A stretch of DNA of 64,000 nt from Verrucomicrobiales bacterium (lineage in GTDB: Bacteria > Verrucomicrobiota > Verrucomicrobiia > Verrucomicrobiales > DEV007). Positions 28,301 to 37,226 of this stretch are shown piece by piece. Under the pieces are notes generated by a model. The model had not been told where the DNA came from. It ran no database searches and saw only the letters and a program-made list of their open reading frames with translations. The stretch lies in contig JARGPJ010000004.1 of NCBI GenBank assembly GCA_029212615.1, positions 248,001 through 312,000 of the forward strand, written 5' to 3'. How positions within the stretch are numbered: the first letter of the stretch is position 1; each line of letters opens with the position of its first letter. Made by a program: the position numbers and the translations under genes.

Positions 28301-31300
28301 CATCCGTGACTCCAGAGATTGGCTGCGGTCGAGAGCAGATGCTGGTGTGAGGAGCTTGTTTTGGCGGGATGGGGTAATGAGGAAAGAGATGGCGCCGCGT
28401 CCTTTCGATCCGGGTTTTGCCCGGCAAGGGTCGCAAGGGTGTTTCCGGGGCCGACTTCAAGAAAGCCAATGGAGGGGTCTTTCCACAGCGTTGCTATCGT
28501 GTCGTAAAACCGGACCGGCTCCCTGAGGTGTGCTGCCCAGTAGTGAGGGTCGGTTGCCTCTCCGTCGGAAAGGGGCGAGCCTGTCACCGTCGAAATGATA
28601 TCCCGCCGGGGTGGACTGAGTTCGATAGAGCGAACCGCCTTCTCGAAATCTTCGACGATGGGATCCATGAGGCGGGAGTGAAACGCATGCGAAGTGTGGA
28701 GCCGCCTGGTCACGAGGCCGGCCTGATCAAGAGCTGCTTCCAGTTCTTCCGAGCCTGCATGCGGCCCGGAAAGGACGAGCGATTTTGCTCCGTTGATCGC
28801 GGCGAGATCGAATGCGCCGCCGAGAAAGGGCTGGATCTCTCCTTCGCTGGCACGGACTGAGACCATGACTCCTCCGGGGAGATCGCTCATGAGGCGACCG
28901 CGTTTTGCAATGAGAAGAAGGGCGTCCCGCAGTTCGAAAACTCCCGCAAAGGTGGCTGCTGCGAACTCACCGATGCTGTGACCGATGAGCTTGTCGGGTT
29001 CGATTCCCCAGTGTTGCCATTGTTTCGCAAGTGCGTAGCTGACCGAAAAGATTGCCGGTTGAGCGAGGCTCGTGTCGCGCAGCGTGGTGGCCATCTCTTC
29101 GATCCGGGTAGCCGGGGGCACAATGAGATCGATGAGATTCACATCAGTTTCCGGCTCGAGAATGGCGGCGCATTCGTTGAGGACCCGGCGAAAGACGGGT
29201 TCATTTTCGTAGAGATCACGCGCCATGCCGGGGTGTTGTGCGCCCTGGCCGGGAAAGAGAAAGGTCAGTTTACGGAAGTGCGGGGAAGATGCGATGGCGT
29301 TGCCGGAGTATTCTGCGCACTTTCTCGAAAGTTCTTCCCGTGAGCTGGCGGAGAGAGCGGTGCGGTAGTTATACTGGCGCCTTCCTTCCTGTAAGGTAAA
29401 GGAGATATCGCTCAGTTCCTGTGAGCTTGTGCCGGCGAAATTCCCGAGTCGGGTGACCGCGGCGGATAGTGCCTCCGGTGTTGTCGCCGAGAGTGGGAAG
29501 AACGTGTTCGCCGGAGATGTCGCGTTGGTCGGCTTCCGATGCGGTGCTTCTTCGAGAATGACGTGAACATTCGTTCCCCCGACGCCGAGGGCACTGACGC
29601 CGGCACGGCGTGGTTTCTCTGAAGATGGCCATTCCGTCTTCTCCTGAACCGGGAATAGGGCGGAGTGGTGGAAGTCGATGTTTGGATTAGGCTTCTCAAA
29701 ATGAACAAGCGGAGGGATCACTCCATGTTTCAATGTCAGGGCTGTTTTGATCAAGCCGGTGACTCCGGCGGCGATATCGAGATGGCCGACATTGGTTTTT
29801 GCGGTTCCGAGGCCGCAGAATCCGGTGTCATGGGTGGAGCGGGAGAACGCTTCGGTAAGGGCTGCGACTTCGATGGGGTCGCCTAAGGGGGTGCCGGTTC
29901 CGTGGGCTTCGATGTATCCAATACTGCGGGCGTCCACCTTTGCGTTGCGGTGTGCTTCGAGGATCATGTCCACCTGACCTCGTACGCTCGGGGCGGCATA
30001 GCCGGCTTTGTCCGCCCCATCGTTGTTCTGGGCGTAGCCCTTGATCACCGCAATGATTTCGTCACCATCAGCAAGCGCGTCGTCGAGTCGGCGGAGCGCG
30101 ACGAGACCAACTCCTTCCCCGAAGACGGTGCCGCTGGCTTCGGCATCGAAGCTTCGACAATGCCCGTCGGCGGAAGCCATGCCTTCGGGGGTGTAGAGGT
30201 AATCTCGTTTTTGCGGGAAAGTGAGGGAAACCCCGCCGGCGAGTGCCATGTCGGAAATGCCGGAGCGCAGGCTCTCACAGGCCTGAGTGATGGCGATGAG
30301 AGAAGTCGAGCAGGCGCATTGGACTGCCATGGCAGGCCCTCTCAGGTTGAGCTTGTAGGCGATGCGGGTCGGGAGAAAATCTTTATCGTTTCCAAAGAGA
30401 ATGCCGAAATCATTGACCGGGTAGCCGGCAGCGAGTTTGCGCGCGAACTCGCGATCGGCACAAAGGTTATTCAGTAGATAGGAGTTCTGACTCGAACCGG
30501 AGAAGAATCCGATTTTCCCGGGAAATCGATCCGGATCATGTCCCGCATTTTCCAGTGTCTCCTGCGCACATTCGAGAAGAAGTCGATGTTGAGGATCGAG
30601 AACTTCGGCGTCGCGTGGTGGAATGCCGAAATGTTTTGCATCAAAGAGGTCCGATCCTTCGACGATGCCGCGGGCTCTTACGTAAGAGTCGTTTCCTGAT
30701 TTTGGTTCGTTGGAGTATTCCAGTTCCTCTTTCGTGAAGTGGGAGATGGTTTCGCGTCCCGCAATAAGGTTTTCCCAGAAGGCATCGACGTTGGCTGCGC
30801 CGGGAAAGCGTCCGGCCATGCCAATGATGGCGATATCGTCTGACCTGATCTCAGGGATTTGCTCTTCCATTACCGTGAGTGGTTTATCCACCGGTTCGAG
30901 GTAGTCGGACAATTTTTGAATTGTGGTATGTTGAAAGAAGGCAGTGATGGGAAACTCGTGCCCGAGCGATTTCACGAGACGCTCATGAACCCGTGCGATC
31001 TGGAGGGAGCTCATTCCGAGATCAAAGAAGTTGGCATCGAGGGGAGGATGAGGAAGCTCGAGGACCCTGGAGATGACCGACTCGACGAGTCCTTTGCCGC
31101 CGGCTGTTTCGAGTGCAGGAGGTGGGGTGGTTGGTGGGACGAGAGCGGTGCGATCTGTTTTCCCGTTGGGAGTCAGAGGGATCTCGTCGAGGGCATGGTA
31201 GGCGCAGGGGATCGCATAGTCGGGGAGACGAGCTTCGAGAAATTTAATGAGGATCTCGCGATCCGGTAGCTTCTTTGAAACGAGGAAAGCGGAGAGGGCC

Positions 31301-32622
31301 TTGTCCGTTTCATCGTTCGTTCCGTTTGCAACGACCACGGCTTGTTGAATCGCTTCGTGTTCTTCCAGGGCCGCTTCGATTTCAGAAAGCTCGAGACGGA
31401 ACCCGCGGATTTTTACCTGTTGGTCCTGACGTCCCTGAAAGTGAAGGATGCCATTACTGTCTTCGACGGCTTTGTCTCCGGTGCGGTAGAGTAGCAGGTT
31501 TTCATCCCACGGTGCTTTGATGAATTTTTGTGAGGTGAAGTCCGGCTGTTTCCAGTATTTCAAGGCCAGTCCATTGCCGCTAGTGTAGAGTTCGCCGCTG
31601 GCTCCTTGAGGGACAGGCTTTTTATTCTCGTCGAGAATGTAGACGGCTGTGCCCCTGATGGGAGTTCCGATGGGGATCGGCTGGCGGTCGCGGAGGTCTT
31701 CCTGAGTCACGCGGTGACAGCAGGTGAAAGTCGTGTTTTCGGTCGGTCCGTATCCGTTGATGAGCGCGATCGAGGGGTAGCGGGCGAGGAGCTTTTTTGC
31801 CCGGGTTGGTGAGAGGACGTCGCCTCCGGCTAGAAGTTGTTCGAGTCCTTTGAGGTCTTCGATCCGTTCATCGACCATTGCATGAAAGAGGCCTGCCGTG
31901 AGCCAGAGGGTGTTGATGCCCTGTGTTTGAACAGCGCGACCGAGGGAGCGCAGGGTAAGTCTTTCTTCAGGAAAAAGAATGACTTCACCGCCATTGAGCA
32001 GAGGCCCCCATATTTCAAAGGTGGAGGCGTCAAAGGCGACCGGCGAATGCTGGAGCATTCTGGTTTCGGGTCCGAGTGTCGCAAAGTGGTTGTCGATGAC
32101 GAGGCGGAGGATGCCCCGGTGCGGAACAAGCACTCCTTTCGGCTGGCCGGTTGATCCTGAGGTGTAGAGAAGGTAGGCAGGTGCTTCGGGTTCCAAGGCG
32201 GGAAGGTCAGCGGTATCGGTCCCTTCCGGGAAGCTCTCGAAAGAAATCGTGGTGATGTTCCCGGAGAGGGTTTCGTTTTCACCGATGAGAAAGCGGATGC
32301 CGGCATCTTTGGCGACAAGCTTGAGCCTTTTCTCCGGATAGGCAGGGTCGAGAGGAAGGTAGGCGCCACCCGCTTTGAGAATTGCAAGAAGTGCGATGAT
32401 CAGTTCGCTGCGCCGTTCACCGCTCACGCCGATCGGTTCGCCGGGGGAGATCCCGAGTTCGATAAGGTGCCGGGCGAGCGCATTTGAACGACGGCGAAGT
32501 TCGCGATAAGTCAGTTCAATGGTTCCGTCGCGTACGGCGATGGATGCACCATAGAGGTTTGCTGAAGCGTCGAAAGCCTGAGCAACAGAAGCAGGGTTGG
32601 AAAGAAGCGGGTCGATAGCTCT
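22369..32622 (-). CDS. Hybrid NRPS-PKS with internal aminotransferase and thioesterase
   Basis: About 3,417 sense codons. Domains, with approximate bases: A1 32620-31130 (TSGSTGQPKG, NGYGPTENTT), PCP1 31110-30900 (FFDLGMSSLQ), KS 30835-29545 (QCACSTS, Cys at 30310-30312; EAHGTGT; NVGH), malonyl-type AT 29270-28390 (GHSIGEF, HAFH), ACP 28110-27900 (LGLDSLLL), PLP aminotransferase 27790-26440 (Lys at 26932-26934), C 26320-25080 (HHAVVDG), A2 24990-23520, PCP3 23450-23280 (LGGHSL), TE 23190-22380 (GGYSFGG). All core catalytic motifs are intact, and no KR, DH or ER is present. Predicted logic: load an amino acid, extend by malonyl-CoA, transaminate the beta-ketone, condense with a second amino acid, release. 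The MycA/McyE layout is the nearest known analogue. The start is unresolved: the frame is open to 32622, where a TAG interrupts it; the first standard start is GTG 32427, which would remove the A1 N-terminus. Confidence 0.9.
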   Translation of the reverse strand, partial: RAIDPLLSNPASVAQAFDASANLYGASIAVRDGTIELTYRELRRRSNALARHLIELGISPGEPIGVSGERRSELIIALLAILKAGGAYLPLDPAYPEKRLKLVAKDAGIRFLIGENETLSGNITTISFESFPEGTDTADLPALEPEAPAYLLYTSGSTGQPKGVLVPHRGILRLVIDNHFATLGPETRMLQHSPVAFDASTFEIWGPLLNGGEVILFPEERLTLRSLGRAVQTQGINTLWLTAGLFHAMVDERIEDLKGLEQLLAGGDVLSPTRAKKLLARYPSIALINGYGPTENTTFTCCHRVTQEDLRDRQPIPIGTPIRGTAVYILDENKKPVPQGASGELYTSGNGLALKYWKQPDFTSQKFIKAPWDENLLLYRTGDKAVEDSNGILHFQGRQDQQVKIRGFRLELSEIEAALEEHEAIQQAVVVANGTNDETDKALSAFLVSKKLPDREILIKFLEARLPDYAIPCAYHALDEIPLTPNGKTDRTALVPPTTPPPALETAGGKGLVESVISRVLELPHPPLDANFFDLGMSSLQIARVHERLVKSLGHEFPITAFFQHTTIQKLSDYLEPVDKPLTVMEEQIPEIRSDDIAIIGMAGRFPGAANVDAFWENLIAGRETISHFTKEELEYSNEPKSGNDSYVRARGIVEGSDLFDAKHFGIPPRDAEVLDPQHRLLLECAQETLENAGHDPDRFPGKIGFFSGSSQNSYLLNNLCADREFARKLAAGYPVNDFGILFGNDKDFLPTRIAYKLNLRGPAMAVQCACSTSLIAITQACESLRSGISDMALAGGVSLTFPQKRDYLYTPEGMASADGHCRSFDAEASGTVFGEGVGLVALRRLDDALADGDEIIAVIKGYAQNNDGADKAGYAAPSVRGQVDMILEAHRNAKVDARSIGYIEAHGTGTPLGDPIEVAALTEAFSRSTHDTGFCGLGTAKTNVGHLDIAAGVTGLIKTALTLKHGVIPPLVHFEKPNPNIDFHHSALFPVQEKTEWPSSEKPRRAGVSALGVGGTNVHVILEEAPHRKPTNATSPANTFFPLSATTPEALSAAVTRLGNFAGTSSQELSDISFTLQEGRRQYNYRTALSASSREELSRKCAEYSGNAIASSPHFRKLTFLFPGQGAQHPGMARDLYENEPVFRRVLNECAAILEPETDVNLIDLIVPPATRIEEMATTLRDTSLAQPAIFSVSYALAKQWQHWGIEPDKLIGHSIGEFAAATFAGVFELRDALLLIAKRGRLMSDLPGGVMVSVRASEGEIQPFLGGAFDLAAINGAKSLVLSGPHAGSEELEAALDQAGLVTRRLHTSHAFHSRLMDPIVEDFEKAVRSIELSPPRRDIISTVTGSPLSDGEATDPHYWAAHLREPVRFYDTIATLWKDPSIGFLEVGPGNTLATLAGQNPDRKDAAPSLSSLPHPAKTSSSHQHLLSTAANLWSHGWKTDWRTLEGRGDAPRRRIPLPTYPFQRKRFWVEPPEDLIEAAPEKASAAESSEQESAPIQRDEKTELVEIFSELSGLEINDIATGATFLELGLDSLLLTQAGRELQENFGVKITLRELIDTYATIDALAGHLRENGHRPKENIAPVQPLEAATPKAEPIPAPALKLDTKRQSKLTPKQRRHLDDLIARYTERTATSKSLTEKHRKAHADPRTASGFNREWKEMVYQIVTEKSKGSRLLDVDGNEYIDILNGFGPGLLGHSPDFLTKAIEEQLHHGMEVGPNQRVAMEAAELFCEVTGNERTSFVCTGSEAVQASMRLARTVTGRDKVVIFARDYHGNFDEVLVRGVNGKNGFKSLPVAPGIPKRAAGDMIVLPYGTEESLSIIRRMAGELAAVIIEPVQSRRPEFRPRDFVREVREITRQSGTLFVFDEVVTGFRFGPGGAQDYYGVDADLATYGKVVGGGMPVGVVSGKAEYMDTFDGGDWSYGDDSFPEKPVTFFAGTFVRHPLAMASLKAMLTFFKEQPLHFWQALNAKGDRLAGSVDQFFKDHHLPYELPNRGSLMYARVGENQPYGNLLFYHLRQRGVFLLEGFPSYLTASHSDEDLDHVISAFRESAAEMQEAGFFPESEPITGSISPTASPTPFLSIGEEPPTAPLLDTFQVSTTRPQQEIVVASALSAEASCAFNESASLIFEGVLNEAALLSSIERLTERHDALRSTFSEDGTEMRIHRGMKVDFSNATDLEKTLHEEASTSFDLQKGPLMRMRLIHDRDKNTLVMTAHHAVVDGWSYNVIAEELSALYNEAVADSKDTIRFAEPKQYAEHSREQTRFAQSGTWKNQQKFWLEQYKTLPPAIDLPLDRPYPADRTFKGGTVEHLIDEASYRAIKSAGAKQGATLYGTLSAVFALLLHRLSGQDELVYCIPAAGQNDGENTGNLIGHCVNFLPLRSRMEKEEGFSAFLQRNRDTFLAATDHRSYTYGELISDLKIARDPRRMPLSEVAFNLERMDYFGEWTDLKVRFEPNPKAKVHYTLFMNIVESDQGLRLDIDYNGDVLDRSTVKRWAADFEQLVKTIGGATHHETPTSQRSLLNTADKKLILESWSGAAQVSDDLSSIPAIFAEMVRNHPQRIAIEDSESAITYKELDIASDRAAALLQFHGLQKGDRVGIMMERSMDLVISLLGVLKAGAAYVPIDPAYPTPRIAMMLEDSEANLVISDHRTNEPNCPVILTGEFSDADPETFRPVDLTGESLAYIIFTSGSTGRPKGTLIPHRGVVRLVKDTNYIHFGPDESFLLSSPVTFDASTLELWGSLLNGGRLALLPPGTPSLLELGSAIRQFEITTLWLTAGLFQLMVDERPGDLRSLKQLLVGGDIVSKTHARIAIDLLAPDGQLFNGYGPTENTTFSTVHPIALEDTKRTSLPIGKPIKGTTVYLLDCHMNPVPQGVKGRLFLGGTGLARGYLNQSDLTNETFVPNPFDPGSRLYDSGDHGRWLADGCIEFLGRADDQIKIRGFRIETGEIEMVLGSHPGVNDAAIVVTGESAEEKQLAAFLLTDQPESLDAGSVMRHAKERLPAYMIPNRIIPLTSFPLTANGKIDYRTLTNKAADPSLLPSESAEPAIEPPRTETEKLVGDLWCEILHLPSVNRTDNFFDLGGHSLAGLRLFTRLQDRFDIDLPLATLFQSNTVAALSVRIDQCRGDRARAKKETRLLTLIQSGDPEEPPLFLVHGGDGGTLFYKAFADRLEFSGDIFTIEAPILIDPDFVPCETSMVETASLYLDQIKDRFPDQAFHLGGYSFGGAVAYEMAVQLQASATPVETLLLFDTPNPAREQEFKNSLSGRLVNDWRSGDDTRLLRQARRFSTHLIKGIGSKLEYLGHVRELKKEHGEVLELPEHLRILKIQESHRRLIDNYEPAPYHGTTYLFHATERNGSYSFSETMGWETLINDLTALPVTGNHEVIFNEPHVDELSAACSAIFEEVNTTALLS

Positions 32623-32634
32623 CTAATGAACCAT
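32614..32634 (-). other. Interrupted translation start of the NRPS-PKS gene
   Basis: Read on the minus strand, the bases are ATG GTT CAT TAG AGA GCT ATC: a candidate start, two sense codons, an in-frame amber stop (32625-32623), then the reading frame of adenylation domain A1. There is no ATG, GTG or TTG in frame between the TAG and GTG 32427. The residues coded between (RAIDPLLSNPASVAQAF and on to LTYRELRRRSNALARHL) match a normal adenylation-domain N-terminus. The stretch is coding-like, and either the TAG is a mutation or error, or initiation uses a non-standard codon such as ATC at 32616. Confidence 0.75.
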
Positions 32635-32692
32635 CGGAGAAGCTTCAGTTCAATCTAATAATTATGGAAAATATAATATTAAGGAAGCTCAA

Positions 32693-33853
32693 TCAGTCTC
32701 GCGCAGGTATTTTCAGAATCGCACGGCATTTATCCTGAAGAGCGAGGGCTTCGTCGACGTTTTCAGCAGTGAGATTGAGATGGCCCATTTTTCGACCTCT
32801 GCGTGCTTCTGCTTTTCCGTAAAGGTGGAGTGCAGTGCCCGGCAGAGCGAGAATAGAGGCCCAGTCCGGCTTTCCGTCAGCATCAACCCAGACGTCGCCG
32901 AGAAGATTCAGCATCACGACAGCCCGGGTGAGCGTTGGCGCTCCCGGGGGAAGGCCGCAGATCGTGCGGAGTTGTTGCTCAAACTGTGAGGTGACGCAGG
33001 CGTCGAGAGTGTGATGTCCGGAATTGTGAGGGCGGGGGGCCATCTCATTCACGAGGAGTCTTCCGTCGCCTGAGACAAAGAATTCGACTGCAAGAATCCC
33101 GACGTAGTTCAGCGCGTCGGCGACGCGAAGAGCGATGGCTTCGGCCTCGTCGAGGATAGCCTTATCAAGGCGGGCGGGAAGGATGGAGAGGTCGAGGATA
33201 TGATCCCGGTGAATATTCTCAGCCGGGTCATAGGTGATTGTCTTCCCGTTGGTGCCGCGGGCGACGAGAACAGATAGTTCGGCGGCGAGGTCTATTTTCT
33301 CCTCAAGGACCGCACGGGGTGCTTCGAAATCTGCCCAGATTAGGGAGGCGTCGTCATTAGCCGTGACGGGGAGTTGCCCTTTTCCGTCGTAGCCGAATTC
33401 GGCTGTTTTGAGGATACCTCCATTGTCCGGCAGATGCTGCAGAGCGAGGGCGAGGCTTTCTGAGGAGTCGACTACGGCGTAGTTGGCGCAGGGGATTCCG
33501 TTTTCAGAAAGGAAGTTTTTTTCGCGTTCACGGTGCTGACCGATGGTGATGGCCTCTGCGCCCGGGTGCAGAGGGAGCTGAGCGGTGATCGTTTCAAGAA
33601 GCGCTTTGGGAATATTTTCGAATTCGACGGTAGCGACGTCGGCTTCGGCGAGAAATTGAGAGAGGCCTGCGGCGCTGTCGAAGGATTCTTCGATGACGAC
33701 GTCAGCAAGACCGGCCGGACCGGTGTCCGGTGCGCCAACCCAGCTGACAACACGGTAACCCATGCGTTTTGCAACGATCGTGAGCATGCGCCCGAGCTGG
33801 CCGCCACCGAGGATGCCAATGGTTGAGCCGGGAAGAAAGACCGGGGAGCTCAT
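32693..33853 (-). CDS. purK: N5-carboxyaminoimidazole ribonucleotide synthase
   Basis: 386 residues, an ATP-grasp enzyme of purine synthesis that uses ATP and bicarbonate to make N5-CAIR from AIR. The N-terminal [21 protein letters not shown], the [12 protein letters not shown] loop, and the metal/ATP region [27 protein letters not shown] are intact. It overlaps purE by 4 bp (ATGA), which makes this a PurE/PurK two-enzyme bacterial pathway. Its stop is only about 59 bp upstream of the NRPS-PKS start region, and that gap is very AT-rich and probably holds the promoter of the giant gene. Confidence 0.97.
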   Translation of the reverse strand: MSSPVFLPGSTIGILGGGQLGRMLTIVAKRMGYRVVSWVGAPDTGPAGLADVVIEESFDSAAGLSQFLAEADVATVEFENIPKALLETITAQLPLHPGAEAITIGQHREREKNFLSENGIPCANYAVVDSSESLALALQHLPDNGGILKTAEFGYDGKGQLPVTANDDASLIWADFEAPRAVLEEKIDLAAELSVLVARGTNGKTITYDPAENIHRDHILDLSILPARLDKAILDEAEAIALRVADALNYVGILAVEFFVSGDGRLLVNEMAPRPHNSGHHTLDACVTSQFEQQLRTICGLPPGAPTLTRAVVMLNLLGDVWVDADGKPDWASILALPGTALHLYGKAEARRGRKMGHLNLTAENVDEALALQDKCRAILKIPARD

Positions 33854-34371
33854 GCCGTGGGATCGGATGGAGGAAGCTCGGAGGCTTCAATTTTGGCACG
33901 AAGCGATTCGCGGTAGTCGATCAGCTTCCGGCTGATTGCTTCGTCTTCATTCGCAAGAAGAGAGACGGCGAAGAGACCGGCATTGCTTGCTCCGGCTTCG
34001 CCGATCGCAAAGGTCGCCGTGGGAATGCCGGCGGGCATCTGGACGATGGAAAGGAGGGAGTCGACGCCGTTGAGGACTCTCGATTTGACCGGAACAGCGA
34101 GGACCGGCACTGTGGTAAGTGCGGAAGCCATACCAGGTAGGTGAGCTGCTCCCCCCGCTCCGGCAATGATGCATTTGAGTCCGCGATCTTTCGCTGATTT
34201 TGAATAATCGAAGAGCAGTTCCGGCGTGCGGTGAGCGCTCACCACTTTAGACTCGAAGGGAATGCCGAAATCGCGAAGAACGTCGGCTGCTTTGGACATT
34301 GTCGGCCAGTCCGAGGTGCTCCCCATGATGATTCCGACGAGCGGTGAGGGGGATTGACTATCGTCAGTCAT
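33850..34371 (-). CDS. purE: N5-carboxyaminoimidazole ribonucleotide mutase
   Basis: 173 residues from ATG 34371; an earlier in-frame ATG at 34449 would add 26 non-family residues. Class I PurE signatures are complete: [36 protein letters not shown] and the [15 protein letters not shown] tail. It moves the carboxylate of N5-CAIR to C4, giving CAIR, and acts after PurK. The stop overlaps the purK start by 4 bp. Upstream (34372-34616) there is room for the operon promoter, divergent to the small glycine-zipper gene. Confidence 0.97.
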   Translation of the reverse strand: MTDDSQSPSPLVGIIMGSTSDWPTMSKAADVLRDFGIPFESKVVSAHRTPELLFDYSKSAKDRGLKCIIAGAGGAAHLPGMASALTTVPVLAVPVKSRVLNGVDSLLSIVQMPAGIPTATFAIGEAGASNAGLFAVSLLANEDEAISRKLIDYRESLRAKIEASELPPSDPTA

Positions 34372-34625
34372 AAGAGTGGAAAATAAGAGGTTCAATGGAG
34401 GCGGAGCGCCCTGAAGACTCTTTATCAGCTGGATCGAGCAACGGGGCAAGGATTATTCCAGAGGCGCGAATGCACAGGAATTGAAACTCTTTTTGTCTCG
34501 CTTCTGCTTGCTCTTAATGGTGAACTGTTTTTGTTTGAATAGCGAATTCCTGTCATTCGTCCAACGAGGATCGGCAATTCAACTTCAACTGTAACCAAGT
34601 CGATATACTAACCACAATGTTTCAT

Positions 34626-34856
34626 ATGAATAAGTTCGGAAAAGCAACTCTCATGGGCGCTTGCGCTCTCCTTGGCCTCGGTGCCGTATCCTGTACTCCC
34701 GGTGAGCGCGGGGCAGTCGTTGGCGGTGCCATTGGCGCTGGAACAGGAGCGCTTATCGGTGACGGAACCGGAGCTCTCGTTGGCGGCGCTGTTGGAGCAG
34801 TTGCCGGTTCTGCGATCTCCAAGAATAAGGCCCGTAAAAACTATTACTACCGTTAG
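34626..34856 (+). CDS. Small glycine-zipper lipoprotein
   Basis: 76 residues from ATG 34626 (another ATG at 34617). The N-terminal lipobox LGAVSC predicts lipid attachment. After it comes a Gly/Ala repeat (GERGAVVGGAIGAGTGALIGDG, GALVGGAVGAVAGSAIS, read in parts) of glycine-zipper type, then a basic, Tyr-rich tail (KNKARKNYYYR). Such peptides sit in the outer membrane or periplasm and help membrane integrity. A strong terminator follows 48 bp after the stop. The gene is monocistronic and divergent from purE. Confidence 0.85.
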   Translation: MNKFGKATLMGACALLGLGAVSCTPGERGAVVGGAIGAGTGALIGDGTGALVGGAVGAVAGSAISKNKARKNYYYR

Positions 34857-34903
34857 TCGGTTAGGCTCAATGAAGGCGCTATTCGTGGCGTCTGAATTTT
34901 CGG

Positions 34904-34931
34904 AAACGGAGGGCTTTGGCCCTCCGTTTTT
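34904..34931. terminator. Rho-independent terminator
   Basis: A perfect 9-bp stem (ACGGAGGGC with GCCCTCCGT, 34906-34914 and 34919-34927) with loop TTTG and five T. It ends 7 bp before the glgB stop, so it terminates the glycine-zipper gene and possibly glgB from the other side. Confidence 0.88.
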
Positions 34932-34937
34932 CGTGGG

Positions 34938-37145
34938 TCAAACGGCCCGCTTTTTGAAAATGACGGTGCCGAGTGGCGGGATGTTGACCTGGATCGATTG
35001 CTGTCGGCCGTGCGCTTCGTGGTCTTGAGTGGGGATGCCACCGCCGGAACCGACATTCGCTCCCCCGTAAAGTTCAGAGTCGGAATTTAGAATCTCCTCG
35101 TAGTAACCACCCTCAGGCACTCCGAGGTGGTAACCTTCTCGGGGAACGGGTGTGGCATTAGCCGCAACAATGATGGTGTCTCCACTCCGGCTTCTTCGAA
35201 TGAAAGTAAAAAGGCTGTGCTTCGCATCACCGTGATCGATCCATTCAAAGCCGCCCGGTTCGTGGTCGAGTTCATGCAGGGCGGGTTCGGCCACGTAGAG
35301 ATGGTTTAGATCTTTCACGATCCGCTGAATGCCGAGGTGTTCAGGGTAGTCGAGGAGATGCCAGGGCAGGCTCTGGTTGTGATTCCATTCTTCCGATTGA
35401 CCCATGTCGATGCCTTGGAAGAGCAGCTTTTTGCCCGGGTGGGCAAACATCCAGGCGAGAAACATGCGGACATTGGCCATCTGCTGCCAGCGATCGCCCG
35501 GCATTTTCTGAACGAGAGAGCCCTTGCCGTGGACGACTTCATCGTGGCTGAGGACAAGGACGTAATTCTCGTGGTAGGCGTAGATCATCGAGAAAGTCGC
35601 CATCCCATGGTGATACTTCCGGTGGACCGGCTCGTGGCTCATGTAAGTGAGCGAGTCATTCATCCACCCCATGTTCCATTTGAAGCCAAAGCCTAGACCA
35701 CCTGTATCGACCGGGCGCGAGACGCCGGGGAAAGCGGTCGATTCCTCTGCGATCGTCATGATCCCCGGATTTTCTTCGTAGCAGACCTGATTGAGTTGTT
35801 TCAAAAATTCGATCGCTTCGATATTCTCGCGACCTCCATACTGGTTCGGAATCCACTGACCGTCTTCGCGTGAATAGTCGAGATAGAGAAGAGAAGCGAC
35901 GGCATCGACGCGGAGCCCGTCGATGTGGAACTCTTTGAGCCAGAACATCGCGTTGCTGATGAGGAAATTGCGGACCTCATTGCGACCGAAGTTGAAAATC
36001 AGCGTGCCCCAGTCGGCGTGTTCACCCTGACGGGGATCGGCATGCTCATAGAGAGCGGTGCCATCGAACCTGGCGAGCCCGTGAGCATCTTTAGGAAAGT
36101 GAGCGGGGACCCAGTCGACAATGACTCCGATGCCGCGTTGGTGGCAGCGATCGACAAAGGTGCGAAATTCGTCGGGAGATCCGAATCGACTTGTTGGCGC
36201 AAAATAGCCACAGACCTGATAGCCCCAGGACCCATCGAACGGAAACTCGGCCACCGGCATCAGTTCAATGTGGGTGTATCCCATGTGTTCGACGTAGTCG
36301 ACAAGTTCGTCGGCGAGCTCAAGGTAGCTGAGGAATCGATTTTCCTCCTCAAAACGACGCTTCCAGGAACCGAGGTGAACCTCATAGATCGACATGGGGC
36401 CATGGTAGGGATCCGACTCGGCCCGTTTTTGCATCCACTCTTCGTCTTTCCAGAGGTAGTTATTGAGGTCGTAGGTGATGCTGGCTGTCTGCTCACTGTG
36501 CTGACCGTAGAAGGCAAAGGGGTCACTTTTGACGAAGAGCCCTCCCTCGGCCCCGACGATTTCGAACTTGTAGTGTTCACCCGTTGAGATGCCCGGGATG
36601 AAAATTTCCCAGACCCCGTTGTGGTTGCGCATCGGGTGAACCCGTCCGTCCCACACATTAAAGTCACCGACCACGCTGACGCGATGGGCATTGGGGGCCC
36701 AGACCGCGAAGGACACGCCGGAAGTGCCGCCAAGCTCAGTGGGGTGAGCCCCCATGCAATCATAGAGGTGACGATGACTTCCTTCGCCGAAGAAATGGAG
36801 GTCCTGTTCGCCGAGAATAGGGCCAAAGGAATAAGTGTCGGCGATAGTGAGTTCTGTTCCGCTCTTAAATTGATAGTTTAGTTTGTATCCGAAGGCTTCC
36901 GTTTTCGTTGGGAAGAGCGCTTCGTAGAAGCCTGCCGGGTCGAGGCTTGTCATCTCGAGAGATGTCCCGTCGTCAACGAGGACAGTCACCGTCGAGGTTT
37001 CCGGACGAAAAACCCTGATCACCATTCCTTCACCTCCGGGATTTGGATGAAGCCCCAGAAACCCGAAAGGATCAGCGTGTGTTGCGCCTAATATCTGAGA
37101 AACTTCGATTTGGTCGGTGGTGTAAGTGGTTCTTTCTGATGGCAT
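34938..37145 (-). CDS. glgB: 1,4-alpha-glucan branching enzyme
   Basis: 735 residues from ATG 37145, the usual GlgB length. An N-terminal CBM48-like domain (to about 220, with [21 protein letters not shown]) precedes a GH13 barrel. The catalytic set is present: the [12 protein letters not shown] aspartate, the IAEESTAFP glutamate and the [13 protein letters not shown] aspartate. It forms alpha-1,6 branches in glycogen. No other glycogen gene lies nearby. Divergent from the RlmD gene, with an 81-bp shared region. Confidence 0.97.
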   Translation of the reverse strand: MPSERTTYTTDQIEVSQILGATHADPFGFLGLHPNPGGEGMVIRVFRPETSTVTVLVDDGTSLEMTSLDPAGFYEALFPTKTEAFGYKLNYQFKSGTELTIADTYSFGPILGEQDLHFFGEGSHRHLYDCMGAHPTELGGTSGVSFAVWAPNAHRVSVVGDFNVWDGRVHPMRNHNGVWEIFIPGISTGEHYKFEIVGAEGGLFVKSDPFAFYGQHSEQTASITYDLNNYLWKDEEWMQKRAESDPYHGPMSIYEVHLGSWKRRFEEENRFLSYLELADELVDYVEHMGYTHIELMPVAEFPFDGSWGYQVCGYFAPTSRFGSPDEFRTFVDRCHQRGIGVIVDWVPAHFPKDAHGLARFDGTALYEHADPRQGEHADWGTLIFNFGRNEVRNFLISNAMFWLKEFHIDGLRVDAVASLLYLDYSREDGQWIPNQYGGRENIEAIEFLKQLNQVCYEENPGIMTIAEESTAFPGVSRPVDTGGLGFGFKWNMGWMNDSLTYMSHEPVHRKYHHGMATFSMIYAYHENYVLVLSHDEVVHGKGSLVQKMPGDRWQQMANVRMFLAWMFAHPGKKLLFQGIDMGQSEEWNHNQSLPWHLLDYPEHLGIQRIVKDLNHLYVAEPALHELDHEPGGFEWIDHGDAKHSLFTFIRRSRSGDTIIVAANATPVPREGYHLGVPEGGYYEEILNSDSELYGGANVGSGGGIPTQDHEAHGRQQSIQVNIPPLGTVIFKKRAV

Positions 37146-37226
37146 CACGAATTAGTGTATACGGAAAACAAAATTTCTAAAGCAGTCAGGAGAAGATTGC
37201 GTAGTTTGCCTAGCATCTTCAATGCC

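Noticed and set aside
32427-32427. GTG at 32427 as true start of the NRPS-PKS
   Set aside because: It would remove about 65 residues of a normal adenylation-domain N-terminus that is clearly coded upstream in the same frame.
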